From positions 57,062 to 121,061 of the forward strand of contig NZ_STGE01000039.1 of assembly GCF_005222675.1 (NCBI RefSeq): 64,000 nucleotides of DNA, written 5' to 3'. The position numbers and the translations under genes were made by a program. Shown piece after piece: positions 24,709 to 33,007 of the stretch (its first letter is position 1; each line of letters begins with the position of its first letter). This DNA is from Mycolicibacterium sp. CR10 (GTDB lineage Bacteria; Actinomycetota; Actinomycetes; Mycobacteriales; Mycobacteriaceae). The notes under the pieces are model-generated. The model was given only the letters and a program-made list of their open reading frames with translations. It had not been told where the DNA came from and made no database searches.

Positions 24709-25592
24709 CCGCCTTTCTCGCGCGCATTGAGCCAGCACGCGCCTGCACCGACGACCAAGCCCACCGCGAGCCCGACGTCGGGCCGCTGGCCCAGCATCGC
24801 CCAGCCCAGCAACCCCGCCACCGCAGGGATGACCGCGAACAGCATCGCGACGCTGGCAGCGCCATACCGGTTGATCGCGCGGACATACATCGTCATGCAC
24901 ACGGTCGCGTTGAGCAGCACGACCGCGGCGATGGCACCTGCCGCTTTGACCGGATCGGTCACCACCTGCGGCGTCAGGGCTGCCAGGGCGATCACAGGTG
25001 CGACGCACACCATGTTCTGCAGCGCCGCCGTCGCCCGGAAGTCGACGGCCGAGCAGAACCGCTGCTGATACACCCCGCCGGCGGCAATGCTGACCAGCGA
25101 GACGAGCAGCAGCAGCACCGCGGGGTCGATACCGCCGACCGCGACCAGGCGGCCCGCGCAGGCGGCCAGCACCGCGACCACGCCGAGTGCCAGCGCCCCG
25201 ACCCGCGTCCAGGTCAGGCGCTCACCGAGAAACGATGCCGCGAGCACCGTGGTGAGCACGGGGTTCATCGAGATGATGACCGCGCCGAGCACCGCGGGGG
25301 CGCCGTGCTCGAGCGCCAGGTACAGCGGTGCGAACAGCAGTCCCTGGGCCAGCAGCCCGCTGATCAGCACATGCACCAGCGCGCGGCCTGTGGGCCAGCT
25401 CACGCGGGCGAGCAACGCCCACCCCGACAGGATCAGTCCGGCCAGGCCGAAGCGGAAGACTAACACCGCCATCGGTGTCATCACCGAAACCGCAAGCGCA
25501 CCAATCGGATAGCCGAGGGCATAGAAGAACGTCAGCGTCGACGCGTTGCGAAAGGGCATCGCTTGCCGGGCCATAACGCCCATGGTTGTCAC
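24627..25592 (-). CDS. EamA-family (DMT) transporter
   Basis: A membrane protein of up to 321 residues with ten hydrophobic helices in two EamA repeats (ALGYPIGALAVSVMTPMAVL; MNPVLTTVLAASFLGERLTW; AASVAMLFAVIPAVAGLLGWAMLGQRP). The two glycine/proline-rich helix pairs near residues 105-130 and 250-280 are diagnostic. The N-terminus is ambiguous, with GTG 25592 and ATGs a few codons in. It runs convergent into cdsA with a real 82-base overlap, and divergent from rlmN. It likely exports a small metabolite. Confidence 0.85.
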   Translation of the reverse strand: MTTMGVMARQAMPFRNASTLTFFYALGYPIGALAVSVMTPMAVLVFRFGLAGLILSGWALLARVSWPTGRALVHVLISGLLAQGLLFAPLYLALEHGAPAVLGAVIISMNPVLTTVLAASFLGERLTWTRVGALALGVVAVLAACAGRLVAVGGIDPAVLLLLVSLVSIAAGGVYQQRFCSAVDFRATAALQNMVCVAPVIALAALTPQVVTDPVKAAGAIAAVVLLNATVCMTMYVRAINRYGAASVAMLFAVIPAVAGLLGWAMLGQRPDVGLAVGLVVGAGACWLNAREKGGQASRVSTIQVATAEGKTESRRSISPP

Positions 25593-25651
25593 AGCCCGGC
25601 GATATCGCCAATCATTTTCTGCCGAACATCAATGAGATACTGACAGCAGTC

Positions 25652-26749
25652 ATGCCTGAACCCCTGCCGCTTGTCTTCGATCCGCCGCGCCGCGCCAAGC
25701 CGCCGCGGCACTTCGCCGACCTCGACGACGCGGACCGCGCCGCGGCGGTCGCCGAGCTGGGACTGCCCGCGTTTCGCGGCAAGCAACTGGCCAACCAGTA
25801 CTTCGGCCGCCTGACGGCCAACCCCGAAGAGATGACCGACCTGCCCGCTGCGGTGCGCGCCCGGGTGTCCGACGCGCTCTTCCCGACGCTGTTCGACGCG
25901 GCACGGGAGATCGAGTGCGATGCGGGCGAGACCCGAAAAGTGTTGTGGCGCGCAGTCGATGGAACGACATTCGAGTCGGTGCTGATGCGCTATCCGGACC
26001 GCAACACCGTGTGTATCTCGTCACAGGCGGGCTGCGGTATGGCCTGCCCGTTCTGCGCGACCGGTCAGGGGGGACTCAAGCGCAACCTGTCGACGGCCGA
26101 GATCCTCGAGCAGGTCCGCGCCGCGAGCTACGAATTGCGCACCCGTGACGGCGGCCGGCTGTCCAACATCGTCTTCATGGGCATGGGTGAGCCGCTGGCC
26201 AACTACAACCGGGTGCTGGCTGCGGTCCGAAGAATTACAGCAGCATCTCCTCACGGGTTCGGTATCTCGGCGCGATCGGTCACCGTGTCGACGGTCGGCC
26301 TGGCGCCCGCGATCCGCAAGCTCGCCGATGAACGACTCAACGTCACCCTGGCGCTGTCCCTGCACGCCCCCGACGACGAACTGCGCGACACGCTGGTTCC
26401 GGTGAACAACCGCTGGAACGTCGCCGAGGCGCTGGATGCGGCACGCTACTACGCCGACGTGACCGGCCGGCGGGTGTCGATCGAGTACGCGTTGATTCGC
26501 GACGTCAATGACCAACCGTGGCGGGCGGATCTGCTCGGCAAACGGCTGCACGGTGCGCTGGGACCGCTCGTGCACGTCAACGTCATCCCGCTGAACCCGA
26601 CGCCGGGCAGTGAGTGGGACGCCAGCCCCAAGCCCGCGGAACGCGAGTTCGTCAGACGCGTCAGGGAGCGTGGCGTGTCGTGCACGGTGCGTGACACGCG
26701 CGGTCGTGAAATCGCGGCTGCCTGTGGGCAATTGGCCGCTGAGGGCTGA
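25652..26749 (+). CDS. rlmN: 23S rRNA/tRNA adenine C2-methyltransferase RlmN
   Basis: A radical-SAM dual-specificity enzyme that methylates A2503 of 23S rRNA and A37 of some tRNAs. ATG 25652 (MPEPLPLVFD) is preferred over an in-frame upstream ATG. The [4Fe-4S] site is CGMACPFCATGQGG near residue 128, the SAM region is FMGMGEPLANYNRVL, with SLHAPDDELRDTLVPVN and the C-terminal cysteine loop RGVSCTVRDTRGREIAAACGQL (mechanistic Cys) split here at its landmarks. About 365 residues, normal. Confidence 0.96.
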   Translation: MPEPLPLVFDPPRRAKPPRHFADLDDADRAAAVAELGLPAFRGKQLANQYFGRLTANPEEMTDLPAAVRARVSDALFPTLFDAAREIECDAGETRKVLWRAVDGTTFESVLMRYPDRNTVCISSQAGCGMACPFCATGQGGLKRNLSTAEILEQVRAASYELRTRDGGRLSNIVFMGMGEPLANYNRVLAAVRRITAASPHGFGISARSVTVSTVGLAPAIRKLADERLNVTLALSLHAPDDELRDTLVPVNNRWNVAEALDAARYYADVTGRRVSIEYALIRDVNDQPWRADLLGKRLHGALGPLVHVNVIPLNPTPGSEWDASPKPAEREFVRRVRERGVSCTVRDTRGREIAAACGQLAAEG

Positions 26750-26750
26750 A

Positions 26751-27185
26751 CTACGGTTCCGCGCCCGCGGGAGCGTTGACGAACCAGACGTTCTCCTCGC
26801 GCAGGTTGCGGCTGCGCCAGCCGTCGGGTGTACGCACCAGCTCATGGTGGTAGTACCCACCACAGCAGGATGTCTGGGCCATTCCGGGCAACTGCATCGG
26901 GTTGTAGAACATCGCCCGCACCGTCGCGGTGTCGCCGTCCACCGTGCTCTCGACGTTGGTGATGTAATGCATGCTCCACGGGATCGCGGCGAACCCGACG
27001 GCTAGCCACTCGGTCACCTCGTCGCGGGTTCCCGCAGCGGCGCCGGCCGAGGAGTAGTCGATGTGGGCGTCCTCGGTGAACACGGACCGATACAGCTCCC
27101 AGTCCTTGGTGTCCACGGCGCGGGCGTACCGGCTGAGCAGGGCCTGGATCTCCAGTTCGTCGCTCAGGCGCTGGATGTCCATCAC
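26751..27185 (-). CDS. SnoaL-like/NTF2-fold protein
   Basis: A 144-residue alpha+beta barrel protein. LSRYARAVDTKDWELYRSVF, TEDAHIDYSSAG, RDEVTEWL and WSMHYITNVES give the standard SnoaL_4 pattern with a Asp/His pocket, followed by GGYYHHELVRTPDGWRSRNLR. Such proteins act as small-ring cyclases, dehydratases or isomerases, or bind ligands. GTG 27185 or ATG 27182 starts it, 10 bases after the aldehyde dehydrogenase, so the two are co-transcribed. First gene of the accessory island beside rlmN. Confidence 0.8.
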   Translation of the reverse strand: MMDIQRLSDELEIQALLSRYARAVDTKDWELYRSVFTEDAHIDYSSAGAAAGTRDEVTEWLAVGFAAIPWSMHYITNVESTVDGDTATVRAMFYNPMQLPGMAQTSCCGGYYHHELVRTPDGWRSRNLREENVWFVNAPAGAEP

Positions 27186-27195
27186 GGTCGCCCGC

Positions 27196-28680
27196 TCACT
27201 CGGGCATGCCGATGGTCTTGGCTTCCAGGTACTCCTTGTAGCCCTCTTCGCCGTTGCGGTAGCCCAGCCCGCTCTGCTTGGTGCCGCCGAACGGGCTGCC
27301 GATTCCGAAATGGCTCTTGCCGTTGATGGTGACGTTGCCGGTGCGCATCCTCAACGCAACCGCGAACGCCCGGTCGACATCGCCGCCGCTGACCTCCCCG
27401 GAGAGCCCGTAGATGGAGTTGTTGGCGATCGCGACCGCCTCGTCGTCGGTGTCGTAGGGGGTGACGGTCAGGACCGGACCGAAGATTTCCTCCTGGGCCA
27501 CTTGCGTGTCGGGGTCGACGTCGGCGAGCAGCGTCGGCTGGACGTAGTAACCGACCGGGAGGCTCTCCGGGACGCCGCCGCCGGTGACCAGCCGGGCGCC
27601 CGAGTCGATACCGCTCTGGATCAGGCCCAGCACCTTCTGGCGCTGGGTCTCGCTGATCTGTGGGCCCTGCATATTGCCCGGAGTCCACGGATCGCCGACC
27701 GGGAAACCCTCCATCATGGTCTTCAGCATCTCGAGACCTTCGTCATAGCGACTGCGAGGCAACAGGATTCGGCTCGGCAGGATGCAGGATTGTCCCGACA
27801 TCACGCACGCCATCATCGCGGCCATCGGCAGCGCCGAGTTGAAATCCGCGTCGTCGAGCACGATGTGCGCAGACTTGCCGCCCAACTCCAGCAGCGTCTT
27901 CTTCACTGTCGAGGCACCCGCGGCCAGGATCGATCGCCCCGTCGCGGTCGACCCGGTGAAGGTGATCATGTCCACCCGCGGGTCACCCGCCAGCGCGGCA
28001 CCCACCTCGTTGGCTTTGGACACCACCACGTTGAAGACGCCCGCCGGGATGTCGGTCTCCTCAGCGACGATGCGACCGTACTCACTGCCCGACCACGGCG
28101 TGAGCTGCGCGGGCTTGAGGATCACGGTGTTGCCGGCCATCAGGGCAGGCACCGTCTCGGCGACATTGAGGTAGAACGGGACGTTCCACGGCGTGATCGC
28201 GCCTACCACCCCGACCGGCTCGTAGTGGATCTTGCGCCGTGCGGGACCCAGCTGGGTGGGGTGGATCCCGGTGTCGACGAGGTAGTCGAATTTCTTACCG
28301 TGCTCCGCCCAGTGTCTGACCTCCTCGATCGGGCTCTCGATCTGTGAACCGCTGACGGTGACGGGGCAGCCGACCTCGGTGATCAGGACCCGGCGCAGCC
28401 GCTCCTTGTTCCGCTCGAGAGCTTCGTGCAGCTGCGTCAGGCAGTGGTACCGGAAATCGAGATCGCGCGACCAGTCGCCGGCGTCGAACGCCCGCCGTGC
28501 CGCACCGACCGCGCGGGCCATGTCGTCGACCGTGCCGTCGGTGGCCTGGCCGGCGACCTGCTCGCTGGCCGGGTGGATGACCTCGAATGTCGCTCCACTA
28601 TCGGTGAATTGCAGTTCGCCATCGATGAGCATCCGCTCGTCACCGGCGAGCACGCCGGTTTCTGTCTCCGCTGTCGTCAT
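27196..28680 (-). CDS. NAD(P)-dependent aldehyde dehydrogenase
   Basis: A 494-residue ALDH. The oxyanion Asn is in ITPWNVPFY, cofactor Lys in VILKPAQLTP, FTGSTATGRSIL, general base Glu in LELGGKSAH, nucleophile Cys in MSGQSCILPSR near residue 290, and EEIFGPVLTV. The usual G-Q-x-C is present. It starts at ATG 28680, 10 bases from a copy of the TTTACAA-N13-TGTCACGC motif. It probably oxidises an aldehyde produced by the island's P450/dehydrogenases, possibly also the amine-oxidase product. Confidence 0.93.
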   Translation of the reverse strand: MTTAETETGVLAGDERMLIDGELQFTDSGATFEVIHPASEQVAGQATDGTVDDMARAVGAARRAFDAGDWSRDLDFRYHCLTQLHEALERNKERLRRVLITEVGCPVTVSGSQIESPIEEVRHWAEHGKKFDYLVDTGIHPTQLGPARRKIHYEPVGVVGAITPWNVPFYLNVAETVPALMAGNTVILKPAQLTPWSGSEYGRIVAEETDIPAGVFNVVVSKANEVGAALAGDPRVDMITFTGSTATGRSILAAGASTVKKTLLELGGKSAHIVLDDADFNSALPMAAMMACVMSGQSCILPSRILLPRSRYDEGLEMLKTMMEGFPVGDPWTPGNMQGPQISETQRQKVLGLIQSGIDSGARLVTGGGVPESLPVGYYVQPTLLADVDPDTQVAQEEIFGPVLTVTPYDTDDEAVAIANNSIYGLSGEVSGGDVDRAFAVALRMRTGNVTINGKSHFGIGSPFGGTKQSGLGYRNGEEGYKEYLEAKTIGMPE

Positions 28681-28690
28681 GGCAGCTAGC

Positions 28691-28718
28691 TTTACAAGTT
28701 TTCAGCCTAGTGTCACGC
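28691..28718. promoter_or_regulatory. Island motif copy 1 (TTTACAA-N13-TGTCACGC)
   Basis: An exact match to the consensus seen seven times in the island. The TTTACAA side is 10 bases from the aldehyde dehydrogenase start. Read toward that gene it is GCGTGACA-N13-TTGTAAA. It may be a TetR operator or an alternative promoter. Confidence 0.65.
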
Positions 28719-28737
28719 GTTCGTGCGGACTCGGAGA

Positions 28738-29283
28738 TCAGCCGGTTTTGATTCCCACCGCATGGCGAAGCTGCGCGAGGAACTGGTCGTCGTCATCGCT
28801 GCGGACGATGTAGTGCGATACCGCCACCCGGATCGCGGTGGCCGCTTTGACGGCTCCGTTGGGCCCGGGCAACAACTTCTCCAGCTGCGACCGCATCGCC
28901 GGGATGATGTGCGCGAGTCGTGCGATGACGACCTCGGGCTCGATGTCGACCAGCCGCACCCCCGAGTACGACTGCTGGTAGGACACGATGAACCGCATGG
29001 CGGCGTCGACCCGGTCCGTGCCGCGCAGCCCGGCCGTCGCCCTGGCGATGCCGGTCTCGAACATCTCCCGCTCGTAGACGCCGAAGGCGTCGAGTAGGGC
29101 CTGCTTGTCGGCGAACCACCGGTACAGCGTCGGGCGGGACACCCCCGCCTGCAGGGCGACCTCCGACAGGCTCAGTTTGGTCTGCCCGCTGCGGCCCAGC
29201 ACCTCGGCGGTGGCGACGAGGATCCGATTGCGCGTCGAGGTGTCCTCGGCGCCTTCGGATGGGTCGCTTGCTGGTTCGTTCAC
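28738..29283 (-). CDS. TetR-family regulator (paralogue A)
   Basis: A 181-residue regulator. The helix-turn-helix is RNRILVATAEVLGRSGQTKL then SLSEVALQAGVSRPTLYRWF with ADKQALLDAFG. The C-terminal ligand domain closely parallels the second TetR at 31865: both end RxAVSxYxVRSDDxDxFLAQLRHA. ATG start at 29283. It lies downstream of the phosphotransferase with a tiny ORF between and upstream of the ALDH gene, so it is probably part of the leftward unit. A likely ligand is a CoA thioester or hydrophobic pathway intermediate. Confidence 0.9.
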   Translation of the reverse strand: MNEPASDPSEGAEDTSTRNRILVATAEVLGRSGQTKLSLSEVALQAGVSRPTLYRWFADKQALLDAFGVYEREMFETGIARATAGLRGTDRVDAAMRFIVSYQQSYSGVRLVDIEPEVVIARLAHIIPAMRSQLEKLLPGPNGAVKAATAIRVAVSHYIVRSDDDDQFLAQLRHAVGIKTG

Positions 29284-29295
29284 GTCCTGCCTCGG

Positions 29296-29376
29296 CTAGG
29301 GCTTTCGGAGCGGTCGGTGTCGATCGTAAGGCGTAGCCGTCGCCGCGGCGGCAGCCATGCCGGGGTTGTCGGTCAT
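29296..29376 (-). CDS. Possible 26-residue coupled small protein
   Basis: ATG at 29376 overlaps the phosphotransferase stop as ATGA and the frame runs 26 codons (MTDNPGMAAAAAT, then TPYDRHRPLRKP) to a TAG 12 bases before the TetR start. The 4-nt overlap is the coupling seen elsewhere here. It could be a small protein, a leader, or the remnant N-terminus of a lost gene. Confidence 0.3.
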   Translation of the reverse strand: MTDNPGMAAAAATATPYDRHRPLRKP

Positions 29377-30509
29377 AACGACTTCTCCAGCAGGGCGACC
29401 GTGTCGAGATCGTCCAGCGAGGCGAGGCCGCGTTCCAGCCCTTTCATCGCGATGTTCTCGACCTGCATGCCGCCCATACCGGCGGTGATCAGGGTCGCGA
29501 CATAGGGGTAGAGGGCGCCCTGCCGGTAGCGATCCCACAGTTCGTCGCGGTCCAGGTCGGGTCCGCCCCCGGCGGCCAGCGCACGCCGGTAGACGTCCAG
29601 CAGGTCCCGCTGGGAGGCCCGGCGATCGTCGGTGGTCATGCTGGTGACCAGCGTGTAGGCCAGTTCCCGGCTGGGGTGGCCGCGACGCACCGCCTGCCAA
29701 TCGAGCAGTCCGGCCGTGCCGTCGCGGAAGTACAGGTTGCCGGGGTGCGCGTCGCCGTGCATCACGGTATGCGGCGGGCGGTCGATGAGAGATGCCATGG
29801 CGCGGTAGTTCTCGTCGATGACGCGGCCGCGCTCCAGCGGGAGGTCCGTGCGCTCGGCGAGCCGGCGTGAGGACGTCTTCAGCAGCGAGCCGACGATCAG
29901 TGACGCGCTGTCGGCCGATGCCGTGTAGAGCCAGCCCAGCGGTCCGGCGCCGTCGACGGGCAGCCGACCCCAGAACGTGGCGTGCAGCCGGGCCAGGAGC
30001 TCGACAACCTGCGCGGCCCGGTCGGCGTCGATCGGGTGCATGGTGTCGGGGAACTCGCACGGTGTTGCCGCAAGATCCTCGAGCACCAGCGCGAACCTGC
30101 CCGTCCACGGGTCGAACTGCGAGCCGTAGCAGCGGGGCACGCCGGCCAGCTCCGGCGCCAGCTGGCGGTAGAAACGCGTCTCGGTGTCGCCGAGGTTGCC
30201 GACCTCACCCATCAGACGGGTGGCGACGGTCTCGGCCGCCATCTTGACGAAGACGGTCTCGGGGACGTCGGGGCCGGTGAGCGCGAGCCGGGCCCGTGAC
30301 GACGTACCCGCATCTCCGTCGAGCACCGAGACCGAGGTCACGGCGCGTCCGATGAGTGTCGACATCGCCGTGGCGTCGAGGTCGTCGATCGTGCGGGGGA
30401 GCGGCCGCAGCCGACCGATCACGGCGTCCGCGCCGATCCGGCCCACTCCGCGACCCAGATGTGCGGCCAGGCCGGCGGCAGGCGCGATCCGGTTTTCGAG
30501 GACGGACAC
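29373..30509 (-). CDS. Phosphotransferase of the APH/kinase-like family
   Basis: An aminoglycoside-phosphotransferase-fold protein of about 378 residues, of the type found beside acyl-CoA dehydrogenases in actinobacteria. Lys in PETVFVKMAAE (ATP), catalytic loop TVMHGDAHPGNLYF near residue 255, and metal Asp in AGLLDWQAVRRGHPSRELAY. GTG 30509 or 30512 follows GGGAGG. Its physiological substrate is unknown; a hydroxyacyl or alcohol intermediate is conceivable. It is divergent from the CoA transferase across motif copy 7. Confidence 0.82.
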   Translation of the reverse strand: MSVLENRIAPAAGLAAHLGRGVGRIGADAVIGRLRPLPRTIDDLDATAMSTLIGRAVTSVSVLDGDAGTSSRARLALTGPDVPETVFVKMAAETVATRLMGEVGNLGDTETRFYRQLAPELAGVPRCYGSQFDPWTGRFALVLEDLAATPCEFPDTMHPIDADRAAQVVELLARLHATFWGRLPVDGAGPLGWLYTASADSASLIVGSLLKTSSRRLAERTDLPLERGRVIDENYRAMASLIDRPPHTVMHGDAHPGNLYFRDGTAGLLDWQAVRRGHPSRELAYTLVTSMTTDDRRASQRDLLDVYRRALAAGGGPDLDRDELWDRYRQGALYPYVATLITAGMGGMQVENIAMKGLERGLASLDDLDTVALLEKSL

Positions 30510-30546
30510 CACGAGCCTCCCTAGGCTGGACCTGCAAGCTCCATCA

Positions 30547-30574
30547 GGGTTACAAGATAGTGGACATTTGTAAA
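30547..30574. promoter_or_regulatory. Island motif, variant copy (reverse orientation)
   Basis: On the minus strand it reads TTTACAA-N13-TGTAACCC, with the same 13-base gap but TGTAAC instead of TGTCAC. This makes it the most symmetric copy (TTTACA...TGTAAC). It lies between the divergent phosphotransferase and CoA transferase starts. Confidence 0.6.
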
Positions 30575-30594
30575 GCCCACGGACAGGATGGCGT

Positions 30595-31785
30595 ATGGCG
30601 GGGCCGCTTGAAGGCGTCAGGGTCGTCGAGCTCGGGGTGTGGGTGGCGGGTCCCGCCGCCGGAGGCATCCTCGCCGACTGGGGAGCCGACGTCGTCAAGG
30701 TCGAACCGCCGGGCGGCGATCCCGCGCGGACGTTCGGCCGGATGCTGGGCATCAGCCCGCAGGACCGCCACCATGTGAGCCCGCCGTTCGAGATGGACAA
30801 CCGCGGAAAGCGCAGCGTCGTGCTCGATCTGACGACCGACGAGGGGCAGGATCGAACGCGGGAATTGCTCAGTGACGCAGATGTTTTCCTGACCAACATC
30901 CGTGCCGGCGCGCTGCGGCGGATCGGCCTGGACTTCGAGGCGGTGGCCTCGACCAACCCACGGTTGGTCTACGGGTTGATCACCGGGTACGGCTCCACCG
31001 GGCCGGACGCGGACCGCGCGGCCTACGACGTCGCCGCGTTCTGGGCGCGCGCAGGGGTGGCGCACCTGCTGACCCGGCCCGGGGAGGCGCCTCCGTTCCA
31101 GCGCGGCGGGATGGGCGACCACGCGGCAGGGATGACACTGGCGGCTGCGGTGTGCGCGGCCCTGGTCGCGCGGGCACGTACCGGTGCCGGTCAGTTGGTG
31201 ACGACGTCGCTGTACCGGCAGGGCGCCTACACGGTGAGCTTCGACCTCAACACCTTTCTGATCACCGGCCATTCGATCGCCATCGGGCAGCGCGAGTCGA
31301 TGGGAAACCCGTGCATGAACAACTACACAGCGGGAGATGGACGACGGTTCTGGCTCGTCGGCCTGCAGGGCGATCGCCACTGGCCCGCGTTGTGCGCTGC
31401 CGTGCAGCGCCTCGGTTGGCTGTCCGACGACCGCTTTGCGACGGCCCGCGCGCGGGCGGCCAACGCCGTCGAGTTGATCGGCGAACTCGACGCGATCTTC
31501 GCCGGCAAGTCTCTCGACGAATGGTCCGAAGCCTTTGCGGCACAGCCGGATCTGTTCTGGTCGCCGATCAATTCGATGGAAGATGTGGTCGCCGACGAGC
31601 AATTCCACGCCGCGGGAGGCATCGTCTATGTGCCCGACGAGGACGGTTCTAGTGTGCCGATGGTCGCTTCGCCGGCCGACTTCTCCGGCACGCCCTGGGA
31701 GGCACGGTCTTGCGCGCCGGAGTTGGGTGAACACACCGAGGAGATTCTCGCCGAACTGGCTCAGCGGACGAATCTCTCGACGTAG
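30595..31785 (+). CDS. Class III CoA transferase (CaiB/BaiF)
   Basis: Transfers CoA between acyl-CoA and a free acid, activating carboxylic acids for beta-oxidation. A 396-residue protein with GPLEGVRVVELGVWVAGPAA, the Rossmann-like opening LADWGADVVKVEPPGGDPAR, FEMDNRGKRSVVLDL with DLTTDEGQ, the catalytic Asp region (expected near AAFWARAGVAHLLTRPGEAP) and a C-terminal NSMEDVVADEQFHAAGG. It starts at ATG 30595, 20 bases beyond the motif. Substrate unknown. Confidence 0.9.
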   Translation: MAGPLEGVRVVELGVWVAGPAAGGILADWGADVVKVEPPGGDPARTFGRMLGISPQDRHHVSPPFEMDNRGKRSVVLDLTTDEGQDRTRELLSDADVFLTNIRAGALRRIGLDFEAVASTNPRLVYGLITGYGSTGPDADRAAYDVAAFWARAGVAHLLTRPGEAPPFQRGGMGDHAAGMTLAAAVCAALVARARTGAGQLVTTSLYRQGAYTVSFDLNTFLITGHSIAIGQRESMGNPCMNNYTAGDGRRFWLVGLQGDRHWPALCAAVQRLGWLSDDRFATARARAANAVELIGELDAIFAGKSLDEWSEAFAAQPDLFWSPINSMEDVVADEQFHAAGGIVYVPDEDGSSVPMVASPADFSGTPWEARSCAPELGEHTEEILAELAQRTNLST

Positions 31786-31864
31786 GGCGCTTTTCTGCTC
31801 CGCCACCCCGAAGGCGTTGCTCCGGATGAGGTTTCGGCGGCGGCGGGGAGCCCCCACGATCACC

Positions 31865-32479
31865 TCAGCGCTCGGTGATCTCGCCGCCGGTCGGCGACGA
31901 CGCGAAGTGTCTGACGCGCGCCGCGTGGCGGAGCTGGGCCAGGAAGTCGTCGGTGTCATCGCTGCGCACCAGGTACTGCGAGACCGCCACCCGGACCGCG
32001 GTGGCGGCGGACAGGGCGGCGTCGGGTCCGGTGCACAGGCGTTCCAGGCGGTCCCGCATCAGGGGAAGCACCCGAGCCATCCGTTTGATCACCTGAGCGG
32101 GTTCGATGTCGACCATGCGCAGACCGGGGTAGGACAGTTGTTGCTCGACGATCACGCGCAGCGCGGCGTCGAGGCGCTCGCAGGCGGGGAGGTCGGCGAT
32201 GGCGGCGGCAACGGCGTGCTCGTAGTACTGGCGCTCCCACACCACGAACACGTTGAGCAACTCGCGTTTGTCGGCGAAGTAGCGGTACAGGGTGGGACGG
32301 GATACACCCGCCTGGTGTGCCACCTCCGACAGCGACAGCTTCGACATGCCGTTGCGGCCCAGCACTTCAGCGGTCGCCGCCAGGATTCGCTGACGTGTCG
32401 ACACGTCCGGGCCGTCGGGGCTGACCGTGCCATCGTCGGCCTGCGGATCGGGGCGATCGCCCGGCAACGGTCGCTGCAT
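31865..32479 (-). CDS. TetR-family regulator (paralogue B)
   Basis: A 204-residue regulator, ATG 32479. The helix-turn-helix is RQRILAATAEVLGRNGMSKL, then SLSEVAHQAGVSRPTLYRYF and ADKRELLNVF, nearly the same as the TetR at 28738. The recognition helix VSRPTLYR is identical in both, suggesting overlapping operators. Motif copy 2 begins 9 bases before its start, consistent with autoregulation. It is convergent with the CoA transferase. Confidence 0.9.
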   Translation of the reverse strand: MQRPLPGDRPDPQADDGTVSPDGPDVSTRQRILAATAEVLGRNGMSKLSLSEVAHQAGVSRPTLYRYFADKRELLNVFVVWERQYYEHAVAAAIADLPACERLDAALRVIVEQQLSYPGLRMVDIEPAQVIKRMARVLPLMRDRLERLCTGPDAALSAATAVRVAVSQYLVRSDDTDDFLAQLRHAARVRHFASSPTGGEITER

Positions 32480-32488
32480 CCTGACAGC

Positions 32489-32516
32489 TTTACAAATTAA
32501 CGGCCAAGTGTCACGC
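32489..32516. promoter_or_regulatory. Island motif copy 2
   Basis: TTTACAA-N13-TGTCACGC, exact, 9 bases from the TetR-B start. On the other side it precedes the P450 remnant and ferredoxin, so it probably once served that operon as well. Confidence 0.65.
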
Positions 32517-32527
32517 TATTTCTGTGA

Positions 32528-32728
32528 CTGCATCATCGCTGCACGAGCGATCGACATCACGTCGGTGGTCCCCATTTCTGCCTCGGCAATCAGCTTGCCA
32601 ACACGGAACTGCGAAACCTGTTCCGGGAACTGCTCACCCGGCTCATGGCTGTCGAGCGGGGTGAGCCCGATTTGCTGCACAGCAGGTTCGTCCACGGCGT
32701 GAAGCGCCTACCCGCGCACGTCCTGTGA
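32528..32728 (+). pseudogene. Truncated cytochrome P450 (C-terminal remnant)
   Basis: In one frame this stretch encodes the heme-binding loop VGGPHFCLGNQLA followed by NTELRNLFRELLTRL and a typical P450 end RFVHGVKRLPAHVL before TGA at 32728. The preceding substrate-recognition, I-helix and ExxR regions are absent, and the frame is closed by TGA at 32525-32527 with no good start. About 85% of the gene has been lost. It sits directly before the ferredoxin, the usual P450-ferredoxin order, and after a promoter motif, so an internal deletion of a once functional operon is likely. Confidence 0.75.
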
Positions 32729-32763
32729 CGAGGCAGTCCAATGGGATACGAAACGGAGGCGCC

Positions 32764-32955
32764 ATGAAGGTCGGAGTGGATCTTGCCAAGTGCACCGGGC
32801 ACGGCATCTGCGAATCGATCGCCGAGGACGTGTTCGAGGTTCAGGACGACGGCACCGTGCTCATCCATGACGCCGAACGGCCCGAGTCCGACCGCGACCG
32901 GATGCGGCAGGCGGTCACCCAGTGCCCGGCGGCCGCGTTGAGCCTGAGCGACTGA
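32764..32955 (+). CDS. [3Fe-4S]-type ferredoxin of P450 systems
   Basis: A 63-residue electron carrier starting at ATG 32764 after GGAGG. The cluster motif is CTGHGIC (C-x2-H-x2-C) with the last ligand in QCPAAAL, the mycobacterial P450-partner type in which one Cys is replaced. Other pieces: VFEVQDDGTVLI, ERPESDRDRMRQAV. Its immediate P450 is a remnant; the intact P450 3 kb downstream is the obvious partner. A ferredoxin reductase is not in the window. Confidence 0.93.
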   Translation: MKVGVDLAKCTGHGICESIAEDVFEVQDDGTVLIHDAERPESDRDRMRQAVTQCPAAALSLSD

Positions 32956-33007
32956 CCGCTCGGCCTTCTTCTATCGCGGCCCTCTATCTCTCGCGGACCT
33001 CTTCTAT

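Noticed and set aside
27061..28347. 428-codon frame on the plus strand
   Set aside because: Antisense to the aldehyde dehydrogenase; the translation has no domain-like pattern.
31858..31880. Inverted repeat GATCACC/GGTGATC near the TetR-B stop
   Set aside because: Short, partly coding and without terminator character; not distinguishable from chance.
30550..31959. 469-codon frame on the minus strand
   Set aside because: Antisense to the CoA transferase and rich in Arg/Gly/His; a shadow.
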